DNA of 64,000 bases from Sphingomonadaceae bacterium (lineage in GTDB: Bacteria > Pseudomonadota > Alphaproteobacteria > Sphingomonadales > Sphingomonadaceae), in contig CANFXW010000015.1 in assembly GCA_947451145.1 (NCBI GenBank), positions 16,693 through 80,692 of the forward strand, in the 5' to 3' direction. How positions within the stretch are numbered: position 1 is the first letter of the stretch; each line of letters starts with the position of its first letter. This document shows, one piece after another, positions 17,074-27,491 of the stretch. Position numbers and translations under genes: made by a program. Under the pieces are notes generated by a model. The model saw only the letters and a program-made list of their open reading frames with translations. It was not told the DNA's origin and searched no databases.

Positions 17074-18425
17074 TTGTATTCGATAACCGCATCGCGGCGC
17101 AGATCGCGCAGATAGGCCTGCGCGCGCTTGTTGACGCGATCATCCTCGATCTGGCTGCGGATTTCCTCAAGGCTGGGTCCGCCATCGACCTTTGGATCGT
17201 CGCGGCCGCAGAGCATGAGGACCCGCACGCCCTCCTTGATCGAGCCAAATGGCGGCGATGTTTCGCCGATAGAGAGCGCGAGCAAGGCATCTTGCAGGGC
17301 CGCCGGAAGATCGCGTGCCTTGACCTGATCGTTCTCGACAACCTGGGCGCCCAAGCCCTTGGCAACTGCATCGACATTGCCGCAGCCTTTGGCGGTCTTC
17401 ATGGCAGTGGCGAATTCACCAGCCCGCTTGGTCGCGTCGGCTTCGGTGGTGCCGGCCGGAAAATCGATTGAAATCTGCTTCAGCGACAGCAGCGCGTCGC
17501 GCGGATCGGCGGTCAAAACCTGGCGCTTGTCGACCAGAACCATAATCGAATAGCCACCGGGAATGGCGATTGGCCCTGCGAGCTGGCCGGGGCTCATAGT
17601 CTGGGCAGTCGTTGCCATTTCAGCTGGCAGGGTTGAAAGGCGGATCCAGCCGAGATCGCCGCCGACAACCTTGGTTGACGCATCGGAATAGGTACGCGCG
17701 AGCGCGGGGAAGCTGGCCCCTGCCTTCAGCTGCTCGACGATCTTGTTGCCGTTCTGGAATACTGCGGCCTGACTGTCCGGCGTCGAAGTCAGGAAGATTT
17801 CGGCGATGTGATATTCCTGCGTGCCCTTCGCCGCCTGCATCCGGTCATAGACTTCCTTGGCCTCTTCATCGGACACATTGACGAAAGGATTGACGTTGCG
17901 GCGCAGCAAGTGCTGCCAAGCCATTTCGCCGCGGATCTGGCGCTTCAGCGAATTAGCTGATGATCCGATCTTGGCAAGGTAGGCGTCCAGCGCCTTGGTG
18001 TTCTGGCCGAAATTCTGTTGCGCGACGCGGGCGTAGCTCTGCTCGACTTCCTCGTCCTTGACCTCAAGCTCCTGGGTCTTGGCTTCCTGGATCTGGATGC
18101 TCTCATCGATCAGGTTGCGCATCACCTGCAAGCGCAGCCGGGCGAGATCTTCGTCCGAAACCTTGACCTTGCTTGATGCGACGATGAGCGCGGTGCGCTG
18201 GTCCACGTCAGTGCCGGTGATGATGTCACCGTTGACGATTGCCGTGGCCCGGCGATCATTGGGATCGTTCTTGGCAAAGATCGTCACGTCGTTGGAAACG
18301 TTGATTTCGCCCTGCGGGGTTGCGCCGGAATCCTGAGCCGGTGCCTGGGTCGCCACCATGCCGATTGCGGCAGCGGCAGTAATCAGCAAACGGCCCTTCA
18401 GGGACTTGCGAGAGTTAAGGTTCAC
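17070..18425 (-). CDS. surA: SurA-like periplasmic peptidyl-prolyl isomerase
   Basis: A 451-residue periplasmic chaperone. Residues 1-31 are a signal peptide (LLITAAAAIGMVATQAPAQ). The N-terminal SurA helical domain contains ATAIVNGDIITGTDVDQR; a parvulin domain follows from about 205 (EYHIAEIFLTST, FPALARTYSDAS, GGDLGWIRLSTLPAEM), with a weaker second parvulin-like region around 310-415. SurA escorts outer-membrane proteins, including LptD, to the Bam complex, so its place directly after lptD makes functional sense. The lptD-surA gap is 142 bases. Confidence 0.92.
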   Translation of the reverse strand: MNLNSRKSLKGRLLITAAAAIGMVATQAPAQDSGATPQGEINVSNDVTIFAKNDPNDRRATAIVNGDIITGTDVDQRTALIVASSKVKVSDEDLARLRLQVMRNLIDESIQIQEAKTQELEVKDEEVEQSYARVAQQNFGQNTKALDAYLAKIGSSANSLKRQIRGEMAWQHLLRRNVNPFVNVSDEEAKEVYDRMQAAKGTQEYHIAEIFLTSTPDSQAAVFQNGNKIVEQLKAGASFPALARTYSDASTKVVGGDLGWIRLSTLPAEMATTAQTMSPGQLAGPIAIPGGYSIMVLVDKRQVLTADPRDALLSLKQISIDFPAGTTEADATKRAGEFATAMKTAKGCGNVDAVAKGLGAQVVENDQVKARDLPAALQDALLALSIGETSPPFGSIKEGVRVLMLCGRDDPKVDGGPSLEEIRSQIEDDRVNKRAQAYLRDLRRDAVIEYN

Positions 18426-18567
18426 CTTAGTCCAATTCCTGTAATAGACGGGGCCAGCCCGCCAGACTTGTCAGCCTTTTGACGCAAAGCGGATGAACCC
18501 CAGCTTAGCATACCCATCAGGCACTGCGGCGGGCGATAGCGCGTTTGTTTGCCACTTGGAACAGAAA

Positions 18568-20853
18568 CTAGCGGATGCCAAGATTGCGCAAGGCAAAATA
18601 GATCTGGATCGTGTTGCCCTTCCGCGCGTCACCCGTGGCAACATAATCGCGCCGCCAGGTGAGGGCGAGTTCAAGGCAATCATCCTCATAGGCAACACCC
18701 ACGCGGGTGCGCAGCGGTTGCCAGCCGCTGGAGGTAACCAGCGGGTTGGTGCTGGGGCCAGTCAGGTTGATCACACCTGATCCGAACAGCGAGTAATGCT
18801 TGGCGAAGGAAACGCGGCCCGAGAAGCGCAGCTCCTCGCGATCCTGCAAGTCTTCCACCGTGGTGATGTTGCGGTTGAGCCTCAGATAGCCCACTTCGAC
18901 ATAGGTTTTCTGCGAGCCTACCGTGGCGTCAAATTCGTTGCGCCGGACCGCCAGGTTATCCTTGTCGAGCCGGAAGCGGTGGGTCAGCTTGACCAGATCC
19001 TTGAACCGCACTTCGGTGCGGCCAACAATGTCCGATGCCCTGCTCGTCAGGCCGGTGCCGACGGGAAACAGGTTCGGCGAATTGGTCATGCGGTATGACT
19101 GGCCGATGGTGGAGTTTACCCGCCAGCCGGGCGCCTGCCAGTTCCAGTCAAACCCATAGGTAAAGCGCACGCCGTCTTCGATCCGGTCATAGCCGGGGAA
19201 ACGGTTGAGCGCGAAAAGGTTCGAATCTTCCAGATCGATCGCGCGCGCATCTTCGTTGGGCACGGAAAGATTCTTGATCGCCGGGCTCGCTACAATCTGG
19301 AAGCGCGGGGTCAGTACTTGCGTGCCATTCAGAAAGCTGCCGACAAACGGCCACTTCACATCAACCGCCGCCGTTGCCAGTCCGCGCGATTGCCAACCGG
19401 GCAGACCCTGATAACTGACCGTGGTCGTCAGCGCGTTCTGGGCCGAATGGTAAAGGTCCCCGCGAGCCAGCGCGGTCAGGGTGATTTCCTGCCCCCAATT
19501 GGTGACGCGGGACATATCCCATTTGATTCCGGCAAAGGCGCGCTGCGTATCCTGTCCGGACTGCCGGGTGATAGCGAGCGAATTGAGCTGCAATTCAACG
19601 TGTCCGCCCAGCCACGGATCAGTCAGGCGGCGGCGATAGTCGATGACCGGCAGGGCAATCGGCACCAGACCCTGCTTTTCGCCAGCGCGCATGGTTTGCG
19701 TCGACCAGCCCGCAATCGAAAGATAGCTGTCCGCATTAATCCGCTCGAGATCAAAGGTCGAGCGCAGCCGGTCATCCCGGCTGATATCATAGCGGCGCAG
19801 GAAAGTGCGGTCACTGGCATAACGCACCGAAGCGGTCAGGCTCAGCTCCGGATTGAACTGGAAGCGTCCGTTGGCTCCGATATAGCCGCGCAATTCGGTC
19901 GATTGCGTGGTGCCAGTACCGCTTACCGGGATCAGCGCGCTGCGCGTGATATAGCCGGTCACCTGCAAGGCTCCGGTGTCGGTCAAGGCGCGATAGGTGG
20001 CCGAGATCATTGGCGCGGTTTTGCTGTAGAGATAGCCCTTCAGCTGCACGTCCTGATTGTTGCCCAGCCGCTGATACCAGGCATCGCTGATCTCGATACC
20101 GTTCGATGGCGAAATGGAGATATCGGGAATCAGCAGCCCGTTAACCGCGCGCCCATCAGTTGCCAGCACAAGGCCGGGCAGGGGCAGCAGAGGCACACCG
20201 AACATCTCCATATGCGCACCCTTGAAGCGCAGGTTATGCTTGGTGTCGTCATAGGTTACCTTGTCGGCATTGACCTTCCAACTCGGGTTCTTCGGGCAGC
20301 CTTGGTCGTCCTCAACCGCGCAGCCTGAATAGCTGGCCTTGGTCAGCACGACATTGCCGTTTGCCAGCCGCGTGCCCGAAAGCGCCGCCACCCGGCCGCC
20401 TTCGCGCAGAGCGATCAGCAGGTTGGCCATCGCGCCGGTTTTCAGCTCGTCGGTCAGTTCCACCGAATCGGTGAACAGCTGGTTGCCGTCAGAATCGACC
20501 AGCCGCACATTGCCGCTTGCGATGATCTGGCCAGACTTGCGGTTCCAGATCACCTTGTCGGCGCGGACGGACTGGTCATCGCGGCGCAGGAATACATTGC
20601 CCGATGCCGTGACCACCTCGTCATCATAGGCATAGGTGACCGAATCGGCTTCAAAGGCAATCGGGGCCTGATCGGTGGCTGGGGCGCTGGCCGAATTGGT
20701 TGGAGCCGAATTGGTTGGCGCAGGCTCCACCGGTGCCTGCTGGGCCATCGCCGGAAGCGAAAACAGCGCAAGCGCTACGGTTGCCGCACCGGCCAACCAA
20801 TGGTGCAAGCGATAGTTCCGGGCTTGCAGCCTGATCTGCGTGGTTGGGAGCAT
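18568..20853 (-). CDS. lptD: LPS-assembly protein LptD
   Basis: A 761-residue outer-membrane protein. Residues 1-37 form a signal peptide (VALALFSLPAMA then QQ). An OstA/LptA-like beta-jellyroll follows (FEADSVTYAYDDEVVTASGN, IWNRKSGQIIASGNVRLVD), then a large beta-barrel with LPLPGLVLATDGRAVNGLLI at the junction and DDCLELALTWRRDY near the end. LptD with LptE inserts lipopolysaccharide into the outer leaflet. First gene of the lptD-surA-pdxA-rsmA cluster, divergent from pepA. Cysteines in SGCAVEDDQGCPK and DDCLE could form disulfides. Confidence 0.95.
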   Translation of the reverse strand: MLPTTQIRLQARNYRLHHWLAGAATVALALFSLPAMAQQAPVEPAPTNSAPTNSASAPATDQAPIAFEADSVTYAYDDEVVTASGNVFLRRDDQSVRADKVIWNRKSGQIIASGNVRLVDSDGNQLFTDSVELTDELKTGAMANLLIALREGGRVAALSGTRLANGNVVLTKASYSGCAVEDDQGCPKNPSWKVNADKVTYDDTKHNLRFKGAHMEMFGVPLLPLPGLVLATDGRAVNGLLIPDISISPSNGIEISDAWYQRLGNNQDVQLKGYLYSKTAPMISATYRALTDTGALQVTGYITRSALIPVSGTGTTQSTELRGYIGANGRFQFNPELSLTASVRYASDRTFLRRYDISRDDRLRSTFDLERINADSYLSIAGWSTQTMRAGEKQGLVPIALPVIDYRRRLTDPWLGGHVELQLNSLAITRQSGQDTQRAFAGIKWDMSRVTNWGQEITLTALARGDLYHSAQNALTTTVSYQGLPGWQSRGLATAAVDVKWPFVGSFLNGTQVLTPRFQIVASPAIKNLSVPNEDARAIDLEDSNLFALNRFPGYDRIEDGVRFTYGFDWNWQAPGWRVNSTIGQSYRMTNSPNLFPVGTGLTSRASDIVGRTEVRFKDLVKLTHRFRLDKDNLAVRRNEFDATVGSQKTYVEVGYLRLNRNITTVEDLQDREELRFSGRVSFAKHYSLFGSGVINLTGPSTNPLVTSSGWQPLRTRVGVAYEDDCLELALTWRRDYVATGDARKGNTIQIYFALRNLGIR

Positions 20854-20962
20854 GCCTTGCCTATCGCACCGCCCGCGCCTAACTGCAATCCGCTCTGACA
20901 GTGGTTTTGTCCACCTTGTCGCTCATTCACCGCAGATGCGGATGATTTTGTATGAGGTTACC

Positions 20963-22417
20963 ATGAAAATTACCTTCGCCGCCGCCGCACCTGATGCCAG
21001 GCTGATTGCCCGGATTGCCGAACTGAACGCTTTGCCGGCTGATCTTGAACCGGTGCTGGCTGAAGGGGCAAAGGCATCGCGCTTCACCGGCAAGGCCGGG
21101 CAGATGTTCGAAGGCTTTGTCGAGCGTGGCGGCAATGTGGTTCGGGTTGCGCTCGCAGGCATCGGTGAGAAGGCAGATGCGGGCCGGACTGCCGCCATTG
21201 AAAAGGCAGGCGCGGCGCTGACGGCCAAGTATCTGACCTCGGGCGAAACCGCCCTGACTGTCGATCTGGCGAATTCGAGCCTGTCCGCCACAGAGGTTTC
21301 CGCGCTGCTGCTCGGCCTGCGTCTCCGCGCTTTCCGTCACGATACCTATCGCACGACGATAAAGGACGAACAGAAGGTAAGTCTGGCGAGCGTCACCGTC
21401 GCCAATGCCCCGGATGGTGCAGAGGCGGCATGGGCGGTTGAATCGGCCGTTGCCGAAGGCGTCGAGTTCACCCGCACTTTGGTAACCGAGCCGGGCAACA
21501 TCATCTATCCTGAAAGCTTCGTGGCCCGCTGTCAGGCGCGTTATGCCGGAACCGGACTTGAAGTGACCGTGCTCGATGATGCCGAGATGAAGGCGCTCGG
21601 CATGGGCGCGCTCTTGGGCGTGGCGCAGGGTTCTGTCCGTCCCGCCCGCCTGCTGGCGATCAAGTGGAACGGCGGCGGTGATGCCAAGCCGACGGCTTTT
21701 GTCGGCAAGGGCGTGACTTTCGATACTGGCGGCATCAGCCTGAAGCCCGGCGCGGGCATGGAAGACATGAAGTGGGATATGGGCGGGGCAGGGGCCGTTG
21801 CCGGTGCCATGCTTATCCTCGCGCTGCGCGGGGCCAAGGCCAATGTTGTCGGCGTTTGCGGCCTCGTTGAAAACATGCCCGACGGCAATGCCCAGCGCCC
21901 GGGTGACGTCGTCACCTCGATGTCCGGCCAGACCATCGAAGTTATCAACACCGATGCCGAAGGGCGCTTGGTGCTGTGTGATGCGCTGACATGGACCCAG
22001 CGGACATTCGCGCCAGTGCAGGTGATCGACCTCGCGACGCTGACCGGCGCGATCATTGCCAGCCTTGCGCATGAATATGCCGGTATCTTCTCGAACGACG
22101 ATGCCCTGTCGGACAAGCTGATCGCTTCGGGCAAGGCATCGGGCGACCAGCTGTGGCGGATGCCGATGGGCCCGGCCTATGACAAGATGATCGACAGCCC
22201 GATAGCCGACATGAAGAATATGGGCTCGCGCTATGCGGGTTCGATCACCGCCGCGCAGTTCCTTGCCCGCTTCATCGACAAGGGCACGCCTTGGGCGCAT
22301 CTCGATATCGCCGGGATGGTCTGGGCCGACAAGGCCGGCGCTACCTGGGACAAGGGCGCTACCGGCTATGGCGTGCGCCTGCTGGACCGTTTCGTTCGCG
22401 ATCATCTTGAGGCCTGA
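20963..22417 (+). CDS. pepA: Leucyl aminopeptidase (M17)
   Basis: A 484-residue M17 aminopeptidase. The metal-binding and catalytic motifs VGKGVTFDTGGISLKPGAGM and VINTDAEGRLVLCDALTW are intact, and GDQLWRMPMGPAYDKMIDS is typical. It removes N-terminal residues, preferably Leu, and some homologues also bind DNA. The frame is open from 20840, but the first 41 residues are not family-like; ATG 20963 (MKITFAAAAP) has a GAGG site before it. Its stop overlaps the holC start in TGATG. Confidence 0.95.
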   Translation: MKITFAAAAPDARLIARIAELNALPADLEPVLAEGAKASRFTGKAGQMFEGFVERGGNVVRVALAGIGEKADAGRTAAIEKAGAALTAKYLTSGETALTVDLANSSLSATEVSALLLGLRLRAFRHDTYRTTIKDEQKVSLASVTVANAPDGAEAAWAVESAVAEGVEFTRTLVTEPGNIIYPESFVARCQARYAGTGLEVTVLDDAEMKALGMGALLGVAQGSVRPARLLAIKWNGGGDAKPTAFVGKGVTFDTGGISLKPGAGMEDMKWDMGGAGAVAGAMLILALRGAKANVVGVCGLVENMPDGNAQRPGDVVTSMSGQTIEVINTDAEGRLVLCDALTWTQRTFAPVQVIDLATLTGAIIASLAHEYAGIFSNDDALSDKLIASGKASGDQLWRMPMGPAYDKMIDSPIADMKNMGSRYAGSITAAQFLARFIDKGTPWAHLDIAGMVWADKAGATWDKGATGYGVRLLDRFVRDHLEA

Positions 22418-22848
22418 TGCGCGTCGACTTCTATCAGTTAAGCCGTGACCCGGCCGAGACCGCCGTTGCGCTGATCGCGCAAAAGGTGGTCGAATCCGGT
22501 CAACGGCTGCTGGTGGTGGCTGGCGATCCCTTGCTGCATGCGCGGATCAGCGATGCCTTGTGGAGGCAGCCGGATACATTCCTCGCCAATGGCCCGGCGG
22601 GAAGCGGGCATGACGCGCGCCAGCCGATCCTGCTGTCTGACAGCCTTGATGCCGCCAACGGCGCCACCTTTCTGGCATTGGCCGATGGCCAGTGGCGCGA
22701 GGGTGATGGCTTTGAGCGGGTGTTCCTGTTCTTCGATGACAGCACTATCGCTGCTTCCCAAGAACTGTGGCGCGAACTCGGCAGCCGCGAGGGCTTCGAG
22801 CGCAATTTCTGGAAGCAGGACGGCGGCAAATGGGTAAAGGCTGGCTGA
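22417..22848 (+). CDS. holC: DNA polymerase III chi subunit
   Basis: A 143-residue HolC. It starts [20 protein letters not shown] and has [31 protein letters not shown] and [11 protein letters not shown], all typical of the chi subunit that links the clamp loader to SSB. The one-base overlap with pepA (TGATG) reproduces the common proteobacterial pepA-holC pair. Confidence 0.93.
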   Translation: MRVDFYQLSRDPAETAVALIAQKVVESGQRLLVVAGDPLLHARISDALWRQPDTFLANGPAGSGHDARQPILLSDSLDAANGATFLALADGQWREGDGFERVFLFFDDSTIAASQELWRELGSREGFERNFWKQDGGKWVKAG

Positions 22849-22927
22849 CAGCCCACCTTGCAGCGCAGCATTTTCCCCGCTAGGGGCGCGCCAGATTTCC
22901 AAACATAAACCTCGCAAGGAACCTGAC

Positions 22928-23350
22928 ATGGCGGTTACCCGCACCTTTTCGATCATCAAGCCCGACGCGACCCGTCGCAACCTGACCGGCGCTGTCACCA
23001 AGATGCTGGAAGACGCCGGCCTTCGCGTTGTCGCTTCAAAGCGCATCCACATGACCAAGGAACAGGCTGAAGGCTTCTACGGCGTTCACCGCGAGCGTCC
23101 TTTCTTCGGCGAACTGTGCGAATTCATGATGAGCGAGCCCGTCGTTGTGCAGGTTCTCGAAGGCGAAGACGCTGTTGCGCGCAATCGCGAAGTGATGGGC
23201 GCAACCAACCCTGCCGATGCTGCCGAAGGCACCATCCGCAAGACCCACGCCCTCTCGATCGGCGAGAACACGGTCCACGGTTCGGACTCGGACGAGAACG
23301 CCGCGATCGAAATCGCGTTCTTCTTCAAGCCGGAAGAACTGGTCGGCTAA
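22928..23350 (+). CDS. ndk: Nucleoside-diphosphate kinase
   Basis: A 140-residue NDK, the usual bacterial length. The phosphorylated active-site His is His117 in ENTVHGSDS, and [14 protein letters not shown] is the N-terminal nucleotide-binding strand. It moves gamma-phosphates between NTPs and NDPs. AAGGAACC precedes the ATG. A strong terminator follows. Confidence 0.97.
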   Translation: MAVTRTFSIIKPDATRRNLTGAVTKMLEDAGLRVVASKRIHMTKEQAEGFYGVHRERPFFGELCEFMMSEPVVVQVLEGEDAVARNREVMGATNPADAAEGTIRKTHALSIGENTVHGSDSDENAAIEIAFFFKPEELVG

Positions 23351-23377
23351 TTCGCCGCTTTTTCCGCCAAAACGATG

Positions 23378-23406
23378 GGCCGCCGGTGCAATTCCGGCGG
23401 CCTTTT
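23378..23406 (+). terminator. Rho-independent terminator of ndk
   Basis: GGCCGCCGG (23378-23386) pairs perfectly with CCGGCGGCC (23394-23402), 7-base loop, then TTTT. It lies 27 bases after the ndk stop. Confidence 0.88.
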
Positions 23407-23495
23407 CGATTCAGTCACGCGCGTTTGATCCAGCGCAAGGCAATCCGGCCCTGACAAATGCATTCCATGCTCATTGCCGTGAGGAAGGAAACTGC

Positions 23496-23744
23496 ATGTC
23501 AAATACCCCGCATGAACTCGCTGATGTATTCCCCGATGATCTGCCGCTGCTGCACGAACTGAAGATCAGCAACCCGCATTTCGTCACGCTTTCGAACCGC
23601 TATCACGAGGTGAATGGCGAGATTCACCGCATCGAAGCGGGGATCGAAACTCCCGCAGACGCCTACGTTGAATCGCTGAAGAAGAAGCGCCTCGCGCTTG
23701 TCGATGAAGTCAGCGCATTGGTCAGCCAAGCCAAGGTCAGTTGA
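23496..23744 (+). CDS. DUF465 (YdcH-like) small protein
   Basis: An 82-residue protein of the DUF465 type: HELKISNPHFVTLSNRYHEV followed by NGEIHRIEAGIETP and LKKKRLALVDEV, a short helical hairpin. Family members are small cytoplasmic proteins of unknown role. The frame is open from 23217, across the ndk terminator, but the ATG at 23496 with GAGGAAGGA upstream gives the family length. Confidence 0.88.
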   Translation: MSNTPHELADVFPDDLPLLHELKISNPHFVTLSNRYHEVNGEIHRIEAGIETPADAYVESLKKKRLALVDEVSALVSQAKVS

Positions 23745-23810
23745 TTTCCCAATCTTGCCATTGAAGCATCTCGCTGGTCCTCCTATGTCGAAAAACTAAG
23801 GAGACCAGCG

Positions 23811-24059
23811 ATGCAGGGCATGGGCGAAACGGGCGAAAACTGCCCGTTCGATTTCAACTTCGACGAAAAGACCTTCAAGGTTGGTGACACGGTAAGCTAC
23901 CGCGTCACCGGCAGCCTTGATGGCTTTCCCTTCGCCGGCGCGCTGGTTGAAGTCCACGAAGACTACGTGATGATCGCGGGCGATCCCCGCAATCCCGAAG
24001 TACTCTATCGCGGCTCGCGGGAGAGCCGTCCGGTAGTGGACGAGAGCGAGATCAAGTAG
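23811..24059 (+). CDS. Small hypothetical protein
   Basis: An 82-residue acidic protein that I do not recognise. It has a strong ribosome site (AAGGAGACC) just before its ATG, which supports expression. The pattern FKVGDTVSYRVTGSLDGFPFAG and EVHEDYVMIAGDPRNPEVLY suggests a small beta-barrel. It is convergent with the purN fusion gene, with stops directly adjacent (24059/24060). Confidence 0.7.
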   Translation: MQGMGETGENCPFDFNFDEKTFKVGDTVSYRVTGSLDGFPFAGALVEVHEDYVMIAGDPRNPEVLYRGSRESRPVVDESEIK

Positions 24060-25013
24060 TCAGAAGTCTGAAGCCGCATCCATCAGCGCGGTCAGCTTCT
24101 TCGGCGCCACCGCGCGCCAGCTTCTGCCCAGCCAATCGCCGATAGCCGTCCAGTCCGTATCGCCAAGGTCGATGCGGATGGCGATCCAGTCATTGCCGAA
24201 ATAGGCGGGGCGGTAATAGCGCGCCTCGTCCATCTCGATCAGCTGCTGTTGTTCGTCGAGCCCGCTGATCTTGACCAGCACGGCCAGCTTGCCGTCGCCG
24301 TGGTGATCACGGCTGACGTAGGCAAACTTCTTGCCCTTGATTATGCCAAAGCAAGGCATGCCATGGCTGACGATTTCGTCGCTTTCGGGCAGGGCAAGCG
24401 CCAGCTCGCGCACCTTTTTCACCAACCTGTCGGGCGATCGCTCCTCGGTAACCAGCTTTGCGAGGCAGCGTGAATAGAGCTGGTGTTCGGCAATCAGCAC
24501 CCGCGCGGCGAGGCTGTCTGCGGTGTCGCCGGGCAGTATCGCCACCGCCGTCTGGCCGAGCATCGGGCCGTCATCGAGTTCTGCCGTAACGAGATGTACC
24601 GTGCAGCCACCGTGGTTGTCACCCGCTTCCAGAGCATGATCGTGAGTATGCAGGCCGGGGTATTTGGGCAGCAATGAGGGATGGATATTGAGCATCCGTC
24701 CTTCCCAACCGGAAACGAATTCGCCCGTCAGGATGCGCATGTAACCGGCCAGCGCGACATAGTCCGCACCGCTCGCCCGGATTGCTGCGTCCATCGCCTT
24801 GTCATGATCCGCTCGGGCCATGCCCTTGTGGCTCAGCGCGAAGGTCGGCACGCCCTCGGCAGCGGCCAGAGCCAGTCCCTTCGCCTCGGGATCGTTGGCG
24901 GCAACCAGCACCACCTCATAGGGGCAATCCTCGGCGCGACTGGCATAGAGCAGCGCTGCCATATTGGTGCCGCTGCCCGAAATGAGCACGGCGACCTTGG
25001 CGCGTTCAGGCAA
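24060..25013 (-). CDS. purN: PurN formyltransferase fused to a YjbR (MmcQ) domain
   Basis: A 317-residue two-domain protein. Residues about 5-195 are glycinamide ribonucleotide formyltransferase: [41 protein letters not shown] with the catalytic Asn-His, and [13 protein letters not shown]. From about 200 an MmcQ/YjbR-like (DUF419) domain follows: [56 protein letters not shown]. PurN uses 10-formyl-THF in purine synthesis; the added domain's role is unknown. The start is probably TTG at 25013, overlapping the purM stop by 8 bases; an ATG at 25094 lies deep inside purM. Confidence 0.88.
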   Translation of the reverse strand: MPERAKVAVLISGSGTNMAALLYASRAEDCPYEVVLVAANDPEAKGLALAAAEGVPTFALSHKGMARADHDKAMDAAIRASGADYVALAGYMRILTGEFVSGWEGRMLNIHPSLLPKYPGLHTHDHALEAGDNHGGCTVHLVTAELDDGPMLGQTAVAILPGDTADSLAARVLIAEHQLYSRCLAKLVTEERSPDRLVKKVRELALALPESDEIVSHGMPCFGIIKGKKFAYVSRDHHGDGKLAVLVKISGLDEQQQLIEMDEARYYRPAYFGNDWIAIRIDLGDTDWTAIGDWLGRSWRAVAPKKLTALMDAASDF

Positions 25014-26109
25014 GGTGGCTGGCTTCCCAGTTCGCACGGGCCGACCAGACTTCGGCCTCGCCCGTAACCGTGCAGCCCCGCTCGCCAGCTTCAATGCTGC
25101 CGATCACATAGACCGTTTCGCCCGCTTCGCTGAGGTCTGCGGTAACGCTCTCCACATCGTCTGCGGCGACCGCGAGAACCATGCCGACACCGCAGTTGAA
25201 GGTGCGGGCCATTTCCTCGGGTTCAATATTCCCTTGCGCCTGCAGGAAAGCCATCAGGCGCGGCTGCTCCCACGCTCCGGCATCGATGCGCGCATGCAGC
25301 CCCTTGGGCAGGACGCGCGGCACGTTTTCAAGCAAACCGCCGCCAGTGATGTGGGCGAGTGCGTGGACACGGCCAGAGCGGATAACCGGCAGCAGGCTCT
25401 TCACGTAGATACGGGTCGGCTCGATCAGGTGATCGATCAGCAGGCGATCAGCATCAAACAGGGCAGGGCGGTCGAGCTTCCAGCCCTTGTCAGCCGCAAG
25501 GCGGCGTACCAGCGAATAGCCGTTGGAATGGACGCCCGAGCTGGCGAGGCCGATCAGAACGTCACCTGCTGCAACCTTGTCACCCGTCAGCTGCTCGCCG
25601 CGCTCAACCGCGCCGACGCAGAACCCGGCAAGGTCATAGTCGCCCGCGGCATACATGCCCGGCATTTCCGCCGTCTCGCCGCCGATCAGCGCGCATCCGG
25701 CGAGTTTGCAGCCATCAGCGATCCCGGCGACAACCCGCTCGGCGATGCCATTGTCCAGCTTTCCGGTGGCGAAATAATCGAGGAACAACAGCGGCTCGGC
25801 GCCCTGAACGATCAGATCATTGACGCACATGGCGACAAGATCCTGCCCGATTCTGTCATGCCGGTCGTAGTCGATCGCCAGCTTTACCTTGGTCCCGACC
25901 CCATCATTGGCCGCAACCAGTAGCGGGTCCTTGTAACCAGCGGCCTTGAGATCAAAGAACCCGCCAAAACCGCCAAGTTCCGCGTCAGCACCAGGCCGTG
26001 CGGTCGCCTTCGCCAGTGGCGCGATGGCTTTGACAAGCGCGTTTCCGGCGGCGATTGATACGCCAGCCTGCGCATAGGAATAGCTCGGTTTTGATGTGTT
26101 CTCTGACAT
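25006..26109 (-). CDS. purM: Phosphoribosylformylglycinamidine cyclo-ligase
   Basis: A 367-residue AIR synthetase. Signatures are [60 protein letters not shown] and [15 protein letters not shown]. It closes the imidazole ring in step five of purine synthesis using ATP. The ATG at 26109 ([16 protein letters not shown]) is the family start; the frame is open upstream over the divergent DUF2066-like gene. purM and purN are in the usual order and overlap. Confidence 0.96.
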   Translation of the reverse strand: MSENTSKPSYSYAQAGVSIAAGNALVKAIAPLAKATARPGADAELGGFGGFFDLKAAGYKDPLLVAANDGVGTKVKLAIDYDRHDRIGQDLVAMCVNDLIVQGAEPLLFLDYFATGKLDNGIAERVVAGIADGCKLAGCALIGGETAEMPGMYAAGDYDLAGFCVGAVERGEQLTGDKVAAGDVLIGLASSGVHSNGYSLVRRLAADKGWKLDRPALFDADRLLIDHLIEPTRIYVKSLLPVIRSGRVHALAHITGGGLLENVPRVLPKGLHARIDAGAWEQPRLMAFLQAQGNIEPEEMARTFNCGVGMVLAVAADDVESVTADLSEAGETVYVIGSIEAGERGCTVTGEAEVWSARANWEASHLA

Positions 26110-26181
26110 GGATCGGCGCACTAGCCTTTTCGCGCTTGGATTTCCACGGATGATTGGGCAATAGGGTTCCGGTTTTCCCCG

Positions 26182-27486
26182 ATGACAACAATCACGATTT
26201 CCCAAAGCCCTAAGGCAACAGCGCATGGCGGGCTCGCCATCGCGGGTCTGTGCCTTGGTGGACTGGCGGCTCTGGCGCTGATTCTGGTTGGCCCCGCGCG
26301 GTTGATCGCCCAGATCGAAGGCGATCGCGGCATCGCGCCGGTGGCTGCGAGCCATGACATTCAGGTGTCGGGAATCGAGGTCAACAAGCCCGGTAAAACC
26401 CCGTTTGAAGCGCGCGAAGCTGCCTGGGCAGAGGCGCGCAAGCTGGCCTGGGCCAAGCTTGGCGGCCCGGCAATGAGCGATGGTGAGCTCGAGTCGCTGG
26501 TCGCAGCGATCATCGTTGAACGCGAACAGATCGGCCCGCACCGCTATATCGCCAAGCTGGGCGTGGTGTTTGATCGCGGCAAGGCGGCGCAATTTGTCGG
26601 AACCGGCGATAGCACCACGGCCAGCCATTCTGCACCGCTGCTGACCATTCCCGTCCTGTGGTCGGGCGGCGTCGCCCAGGTCTATGAGGTTCGCGGGCCG
26701 TGGCAGGCTGCCTGGGCACGCTTCAATCCGTCAACCAGCGGCATCGATTATGTGCGCCCTTCAGGGAGCGGCGGCGATTCGCTGTTCATCACGGCCGGTC
26801 AGGTTACCCGCCGCAGCCGCAGCTGGTGGGGCAATATTCTCAACCAGTTTCAGGCCTCAGACGTTTTGATGCCCGAGGCACGGCTTGAGCGCCAATGGCC
26901 GGGCGGTCCAGTGAAAGGCTATTTCTCGGCGCGCTACGGCCTGGATCGCCAGTTGATCGGGGCATTCGAGCTGACCGCCAACAACGAAGACGGCCTGCCC
27001 GCCATGCTCGATGAGGCGGTGAAGCGGACAGATGCGCTCTACAACGATGCCTTGTTGAAAGGCCTGTTAAAGCCCGATGCCTCGCTCAGGGCATCGCAGC
27101 AGCTCGATCCGCAGCTGGCAGCCATCATTGCAGCAGCTGCACAAAAAGAAGCGACAGTAGTTGATCCTCTCGCCAGCCCGAGCGTCGAGCCGCTTCCCGG
27201 CACTACACCTGCGCCTGTGGTCGCGCCGAGCCCGGTTGCCGAGGTAAAGGTATCGGCGATTACCGTGCAGTTTGCGTCGCCGGATGCCCGCGCTGTCGAT
27301 GCCGCGCTGGCCTCGGTGCGGAGCGTACCCGGCGTGCGCGGGGCATCGACGACCAGCCTTGCCATGGGCGGCACCTCGGTAATGCGGGTCAGCTTCGCGG
27401 GTTCAATCGAAGACCTGCGCGATGCCCTGCGCGCGCGCGGTTGGTCGGTTTCCTCCGGCAGCAACGCACTCAGCATCCGGCACTGA
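26182..27486 (+). CDS. DUF2066-like membrane-anchored protein
   Basis: A 434-residue protein with an N-terminal membrane anchor ([21 protein letters not shown] near 17-37) and a mainly extracytoplasmic rest. It resembles DUF2066 proteins, whose genes often lie between purM and hda; here it is divergent from purM and directly followed by hda, which supports the assignment. A Pro/Ala-rich linker (about residues 335-355) precedes a C-terminal domain of about 75 residues. Function unknown; the family call rests partly on gene order. Confidence 0.65.
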   Translation: MTTITISQSPKATAHGGLAIAGLCLGGLAALALILVGPARLIAQIEGDRGIAPVAASHDIQVSGIEVNKPGKTPFEAREAAWAEARKLAWAKLGGPAMSDGELESLVAAIIVEREQIGPHRYIAKLGVVFDRGKAAQFVGTGDSTTASHSAPLLTIPVLWSGGVAQVYEVRGPWQAAWARFNPSTSGIDYVRPSGSGGDSLFITAGQVTRRSRSWWGNILNQFQASDVLMPEARLERQWPGGPVKGYFSARYGLDRQLIGAFELTANNEDGLPAMLDEAVKRTDALYNDALLKGLLKPDASLRASQQLDPQLAAIIAAAAQKEATVVDPLASPSVEPLPGTTPAPVVAPSPVAEVKVSAITVQFASPDARAVDAALASVRSVPGVRGASTTSLAMGGTSVMRVSFAGSIEDLRDALRARGWSVSSGSNALSIRH

Positions 27487-27491
27487 TTCGC

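Noticed and set aside
20927..22405. 492-codon minus-strand frame opposite pepA
   Set aside because: Antisense shadow of a well-supported aminopeptidase gene.
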